Translations under genes and position numbers: made by a program
In this document: positions 12,377 to 15,411 of the stretch, in pieces
Layout: every line of letters starts with the position of its first letter
Position numbering within the stretch: position 1 is the stretch's first letter
From: Gp6-AA40 sp964505975
Lineage (GTDB): Bacteria; Acidobacteriota; Vicinamibacteria; Vicinamibacterales; UBA2999
Assembly: GCA_964505975.1 (NCBI GenBank)
Contig: CAZDLW010000126.1
Coordinates: 1-15,411 of the forward strand
Length of the DNA: 15,411 bases
Direction: 5' to 3'
Notes under the pieces: model-generated
Databases searched by the model: none
What the model saw: the letters and a program-made list of their open reading frames with translations, nothing else
What the model was told of the DNA's origin: nothing

Positions 12377-14203
12377 TCATGTCGCCGGCACATCGTCCAC
12401 ATCGAGTCCGACGGCCCTCATCAAGGCAATCGCATTGCTGCGCGTGACAGGACCTGGCTTCACGCGGTAATCGAATCGCATCTCCCCGTCTTCGAACCAG
12501 TCCTCGAGGTGGACGTTCGACGCCTCGGGCGCCAGGGTGTCGGCCACGGCGGTCAGCGCGAGATCGTGCGTCGTGATCAGGCCGATGGCGCCCTTGTCGA
12601 GCAGGCCTCGAAGGACGCCGGATGCACCCACGAGCCGGTCGTGCGAGTTCGTGCCGTGGAAGAGCTCGTCGAGCAGGAACAGCAGCGGCACCGGACCTTC
12701 GGCGTGCCGCGCGAGCTCGCGAATGCGCGTGATCTCCGCGTAGAACCGGCTGCGCCCTTCCTGGAGCGAATCCTGAATTCGCAGCGTCGCGCCAATGGTC
12801 AACGGTGACACGCGAAGCGATGCGGCGCGTACGGGCGCTCCGGCGAGCGCCAGGACAGCGTTGATGCCGACCGTGCGCAGCAGCGTGCTCTTGCCCGACA
12901 TGTTCGAGCCGCTGACGACGAAGAGACGCGTGGGGCCGGACAGCCGGACGTCGTTGCGAACCATGCGGGACGCCGGCAGCAGCGGATGCCCGAGTTCGGT
13001 CCCATCGAAGAGCCCGGCCGCGTCGGAGTGCGACGAAGGCAGCACGAGCTCGGGGAAAGGGTCGTCCGGATGTTCGAACCGGTATGCGGAGAGCGAGGAG
13101 AAGGCCTCGAACTCGCCCACGGCGGCGAGCCAGTGGCGAATCTGCCGCCCGTGCCTCTCCCGCCAGGCTTCGATGGCCCAGGCGAGATGTGTCCCCCAGA
13201 GCAGCACGGCGCCGACGAACGCGAAGACGAAGTTGTGCTGCCAATCGTGCATCTCCACGAGGCGATGCAGGATGTGAATGGCGCGAGACGCCGGAATGCC
13301 ATGTGTGTCGAGCCGACGTCGAATGGCCGTCAGGTAGGGAGAGGCGAATTCCGTCTGCTCCAGATGCGTCAGAATGTGCGACAGGATGTCCAGGTCGCGC
13401 GCGGGACCGTCGGCAGCGTGCAGCGCCTGCTCGACGCGGCGTCGCTGCGGCGCGGCGAACAACATCTGAAACAGCAGTGCTGCGAGAAACGGCGTCGGGT
13501 CACCGGTGGTCGCCCACACGACACCGGTGGACACGGTGACGGCCGTGACGAGGAACGCGGCGATCCGCACCCATCGCCGCGACAGCAGAGGTGGTTGTGC
13601 CGCCCACCGTACGAGCGCTTCGCCCTGCAGGCCGGCTCGGACGTCCGCTCCCGCCAACGAGAGGGCTTCCCGCAGATCCAGCGCAGGTGCCAGTTCCTGC
13701 ACCGCGGCCTGACGTGCGTAGACGGTCTCTGGCGCGGCTGGCGTCTTCAGCCAGGCTGCCAGCGTCTCTTCGCCTGGTCGAGTCCTGGCCAGCGAGAGCA
13801 GCTCGAAGAGCGACCCTGGACCAAACACATCCAGGTCGTTCGCATACAGGTGATGCTCGTCGCGAAAGCGGTCTCCTGGTTCGCCGGTGCCGGCCCAGCG
13901 GTCCTCCAGTCTGGCGAGACCGCGCTCGTAGAACGTGATGGCCCTGGACGCGGCGTCGCGAGACCGGATCACGCGGTCGTGCTGCACGACCAGCACGAGG
14001 AAGACCAGGGCGGGGAGGAGGAGCAGCCAGGCTGTCAGCCATCCGTTCCATACCGCCACGGCCGCGACACCTGCGACGGCGAAGGTGGCAAGACGCGCCA
14101 GGCTCAGTCGGGCGTCGAGCCAGCTGAACCGTTCGTGGGTCGCACGGCGATGGCGCAGTCGCGCCCGGTACTCGTCGAGTGGCACGGATCGCACGGCCCC
14201 CAT
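12377..14203 (-). CDS. Membrane-anchored MutS-family ATPase
   Basis: A 608-residue protein whose C-terminal third is a MutS ATPase. It has Walker A GSNMSGKST (432-440), the loop DSLQEGRSRFYAE (478-490), Walker B LLFLLDELFHGTNS (507-520) and TTHD (544-547). The mismatch-reading and connector domains of MutS1 are absent. The N-terminal two-thirds holds a lever-like helical region and hydrophobic stretches at about 38-74, 213-250 and 326-345, which look like four or five membrane helices. Such membrane-bound MutS relatives occur widely in bacteria with unknown role; DNA mismatch repair is not implied. It lacks the Smr endonuclease domain of MutS2. The gene lies upstream of the dioxygenase on the same strand, 173 bp away, and diverges from the lectin-like gene. 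Confidence 0.88.
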   Translation of the reverse strand: MGAVRSVPLDEYRARLRHRRATHERFSWLDARLSLARLATFAVAGVAAVAVWNGWLTAWLLLLPALVFLVLVVQHDRVIRSRDAASRAITFYERGLARLEDRWAGTGEPGDRFRDEHHLYANDLDVFGPGSLFELLSLARTRPGEETLAAWLKTPAAPETVYARQAAVQELAPALDLREALSLAGADVRAGLQGEALVRWAAQPPLLSRRWVRIAAFLVTAVTVSTGVVWATTGDPTPFLAALLFQMLFAAPQRRRVEQALHAADGPARDLDILSHILTHLEQTEFASPYLTAIRRRLDTHGIPASRAIHILHRLVEMHDWQHNFVFAFVGAVLLWGTHLAWAIEAWRERHGRQIRHWLAAVGEFEAFSSLSAYRFEHPDDPFPELVLPSSHSDAAGLFDGTELGHPLLPASRMVRNDVRLSGPTRLFVVSGSNMSGKSTLLRTVGINAVLALAGAPVRAASLRVSPLTIGATLRIQDSLQEGRSRFYAEITRIRELARHAEGPVPLLFLLDELFHGTNSHDRLVGASGVLRGLLDKGAIGLITTHDLALTAVADTLAPEASNVHLEDWFEDGEMRFDYRVKPGPVTRSNAIALMRAVGLDVDDVPAT

Positions 14204-14249
14204 TGTGACTCACAGCAGTGGTGCAACGCTGGCGTGTCTGGCCGTCGTA

Positions 14250-14278
14250 TTGACAGTTCTCACGAGTCCCGATCGAAT
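14250..14278 (+). promoter_or_regulatory. Sigma-70-like promoter of the secreted lectin-like gene
   Basis: TTGACA (14250-14255) is a perfect -35 box, followed after 17 bp by TCGAAT (14273-14278) as -10. A start site near 14285 leaves a leader of about 29 nt, which contains the Shine-Dalgarno sequence GAGAGGAGAA before the ATG at 14314. It is the best -35/-10 pair in the window. Confidence 0.55.
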
Positions 14279-14313
14279 TGGACGTTGCCTACGATCACGA
14301 GAGGAGAACCGGT

Positions 14314-14979
14314 ATGAGAAAGCTGCCACGTGCTGTCACTTCGCTCACGCTGTCGCTCCTGATTGGCTCGTACTTCGCGATCGCACAGGAGCCGTCATCG
14401 CAGGAAATGAGCTTCTTCGTTACCAGTCGCGGACTTGGCGATGGCGGCAATCTCGGAGGCCTGCTCGGAGCCGACCGCCACTGCAGTCTTCTCGCCGCGC
14501 AGGCCGGCTCGAGTCCGGGACGGACGTGGCGGGCGTATCTCAGTACGACGCCCCAGCCCCAGCTGCCAGCGGTCCACGCAAGGAACCGGATCGGCACCGG
14601 CCCCTGGTACAACGCGAACGGGGTCATGATTGCGAAGGACGTGGACCATCTTCATTCCGATCACAACAATCTCACGAAGGAGACGGCGATCACCGAAACC
14701 GGCGAGGTCGTCCAGGGGCGCGGCGAGACGCCGAATCGTCACGACATTCTCACCGGGTCCGGGCCCGACGGCCGAGCGGTTGAGGGCTCGGACGATACCA
14801 CCTGCGGGAACTGGACGAGCAGTGGGACCGGCAGCGCGCTGGTCGGTCATCACGACCGCGAGGGTCTCGGGCCTGCGGCCACGTCGTGGAACTCGTCGCA
14901 CGGGTCGAAGGGATGCAGCCAGGAGAATCTCCGGGGCACGGGTGGGGACGGCTTGTTCTATTGCTTTGCAGCCAACTGA
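14314..14979 (+). CDS. Secreted protein with lectin/endostatin-like domain
   Basis: A 221-residue exported protein. Residues 1-24 form a signal peptide with probable cleavage after AIA (MRKLP, hydrophobic core, AIA|QEP). The rest resembles the C-type-lectin-like domains of the DUF1554/endostatin kind: SFFVTSRGLGDGGNLGGL, GADRHCSLLAAQAG, TWRAYLST, then GPWYNANGVMI and a C-terminal GDGLFYCF. Four cysteines (57, 164, 201, 217) could form two disulfides as in lectin folds. The segment DVDHLHSDHNNL (109-120) is rich in His and Asp and may bind metal. Ligand unknown; likely extracytoplasmic. A strong ribosome binding site and a good promoter precede it; it appears to be monocistronic. Confidence 0.75.
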   Translation: MRKLPRAVTSLTLSLLIGSYFAIAQEPSSQEMSFFVTSRGLGDGGNLGGLLGADRHCSLLAAQAGSSPGRTWRAYLSTTPQPQLPAVHARNRIGTGPWYNANGVMIAKDVDHLHSDHNNLTKETAITETGEVVQGRGETPNRHDILTGSGPDGRAVEGSDDTTCGNWTSSGTGSALVGHHDREGLGPAATSWNSSHGSKGCSQENLRGTGGDGLFYCFAAN

Positions 14980-15007
14980 TTGGGCTGCACGAGCCGTGAC
15001 ACAGGAC

Positions 15008-15046
15008 TCGCGACGGTCACCACGCGGTCCGAGGTGACCGTCGCGA
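15008..15046. terminator. Strong hairpin after the lectin-like gene
   Basis: A perfect 14-bp stem (15008-15021 with 15033-15046, arm TCGCGACGGTCACC) closes an 11-nt loop. It lies 28 bp after the lectin-like stop and 40 bp before the topoisomerase -10 box. It probably ends transcription of the upstream gene; without a T-tract it could instead be a binding site for a dimeric regulator of the topoisomerase gene. Confidence 0.5.
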
Positions 15047-15086
15047 TCGCGCGGGTCGTCAACGCGGGCTTGTCGCGGGCTGCTGG

Positions 15087-15092
15087 TAAGAT
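15087..15092 (+). promoter_or_regulatory. -10 hexamer (TAAGAT) for the topoisomerase gene
   Basis: TAAGAT lies 36 nt before the TTG start, giving a leader near 30 nt that contains GGAG. Its TAA is in frame with the topoisomerase gene and closes off any longer start. No clear -35 box is seen. Confidence 0.4.
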
Positions 15093-15128
15093 TGTCACGC
15101 ATTCCGACCAGCAGACACGGAGCACGAG

Positions 15129-15411
15129 TTGGCGAAGCGCAAGTCCGGTACGTCCAGTCCATCGCTGTTCGACCTGCCCGACTCTTCCGACACCGATCCA
15201 GCCGCCGCACCGCCGCCCACCGGAGGGTCGACGACGGGCGTCGCGCTGCACGAGGAAGCGCAGACACGGTATCTCAACTACGCGCTGTCGGTGATTACCG
15301 CTCGCGCGTTGCCGGACGTGCGCGATGGCCTTAAGCCCGTTCAGCGACGCATCCTGTACACGATGTGGCAGCAGAACCTGACCGCCGATACGAAGCACCG
15401 CAAGTGCGCGA
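15129..15411 (+). CDS. Type IIA DNA topoisomerase A subunit (ParC/GyrA), N-terminal fragment
   Basis: Ninety-four codons are present before the window ends. After a low-complexity, Pro/Ser/Asp-rich leader of about 35 residues, the conserved start of the breakage-reunion domain appears: RYLNYALSVITARALPDVRD, GLKPVQRRILYTMWQQNL, KHRKCA. GyrA and ParC share this; the QRRILYTMWQQNLTADTKHRKCA wording looks closer to ParC-type subunits of Acidobacteriota and Bacteroidota, which I cannot settle without the C-terminal domain. The catalytic tyrosine lies beyond the window. With an in-frame TAA at 15087 and no ATG or GTG before the conserved region, TTG at 15129 is the only plausible start; GGAG precedes it. 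The enzyme passes duplex DNA through a double-strand break with its GyrB/ParE partner. Confidence 0.9.
   Translation, partial: MAKRKSGTSSPSLFDLPDSSDTDPAAAPPPTGGSTTGVALHEEAQTRYLNYALSVITARALPDVRDGLKPVQRRILYTMWQQNLTADTKHRKCA

Noticed and set aside
11403..13244. Extending tryptophan dioxygenase upstream as a 613-codon frame
   Set aside because: The extra sequence runs through repeat R and antisense-frame reading of the MutS-like gene, is Arg/Ala-rich, and has no family similarity. The enzyme starts at 12203.
12986..14317. 443-codon plus-strand open frame opposite the MutS-like gene
   Set aside because: It lies antisense to clear Walker motifs and membrane segments on the other strand, and its product shows no domain.
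15092..15334. An ATG- or GTG-started alternative frame overlapping the topoisomerase start
   Set aside because: The frame from TTG 15129 gives the conserved type IIA topoisomerase sequence; the other frame does not.

Overview
The window is high-GC, densely coded bacterial DNA. The gene content points to Acidobacteriota, perhaps a Vicinamibacterales-type soil lineage: a carboxypeptidase-regulatory-domain TonB receptor, a sensor kinase opening with an LQYRWIGQVS-type segment, a PYROXD2-like oxidoreductase pair beside a GcvT-like protein, a kynurenine-pathway pair and a membrane-anchored MutS homologue. This placement is an inference; no rRNA or marker gene is complete here.

Layout. 1-193 (-): N-terminus of a sensor histidine kinase cut by the window edge. 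194-491: non-coding, with a LacI-type operator-like palindrome (243-256) and a 165-bp palindromic element E1 (315-479). 492-1833 (+): a decayed TonB-dependent receptor with most of its middle deleted and several frameshifts. 1890-2984 (+): ThiO-like glycine/amino-acid oxidase. 3025-3318 (-): a lone bacterial-microcompartment (BMC) shell protein. 3406-4365 (+): GNAT acetyltransferase. 4362-4527: second palindromic element E2, filling the space between two convergent stop codons. 4531-7655 (-): two paralogous PYROXD2-like FAD oxidoreductases overlapping by ATGA. 7723-8922 (+): divergent GcvT-like aminomethyltransferase. 8999-9355 (-) and 9417-9845 (+): a small membrane protein of unknown function and a DoxX-family membrane protein, divergent. 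9934-11115 and 11403-12203 (-): kynureninase-like enzyme and tryptophan 2,3-dioxygenase, the latter bracketed by inverted copies of a ~95-bp hairpin-rich repeat. 12377-14203 (-): membrane-anchored MutS-family ATPase. 14314-14979 (+): secreted lectin-like protein. 15129-15411 (+): start of a type IIA topoisomerase A subunit.

How the genes work together. Two groups look functional as units. In the first, the oxidoreductase pair and the divergent GcvT-like protein share a 67-bp intergenic promoter region; oxidation of an N-methyl or amino substrate with C1 capture on folate is a reasonable but unproven model. In the second, tryptophan dioxygenase followed by kynureninase gives the first and third steps of tryptophan catabolism; no kynurenine formamidase is visible in the window. 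The ThiO-like oxidase, BMC protein, GNAT, DoxX, MutS-like and lectin-like genes look like single-gene units.

The most distinctive non-coding features are: (i) two different repeat families, each present twice, one of which keeps its core while its two self-complementary arms differ between copies; and (ii) -10-like hexamers placed 6-8 nt before start codons of several genes, suggesting leaderless transcripts. No tRNA, rRNA, CRISPR array, intact transposase or prophage gene was seen.
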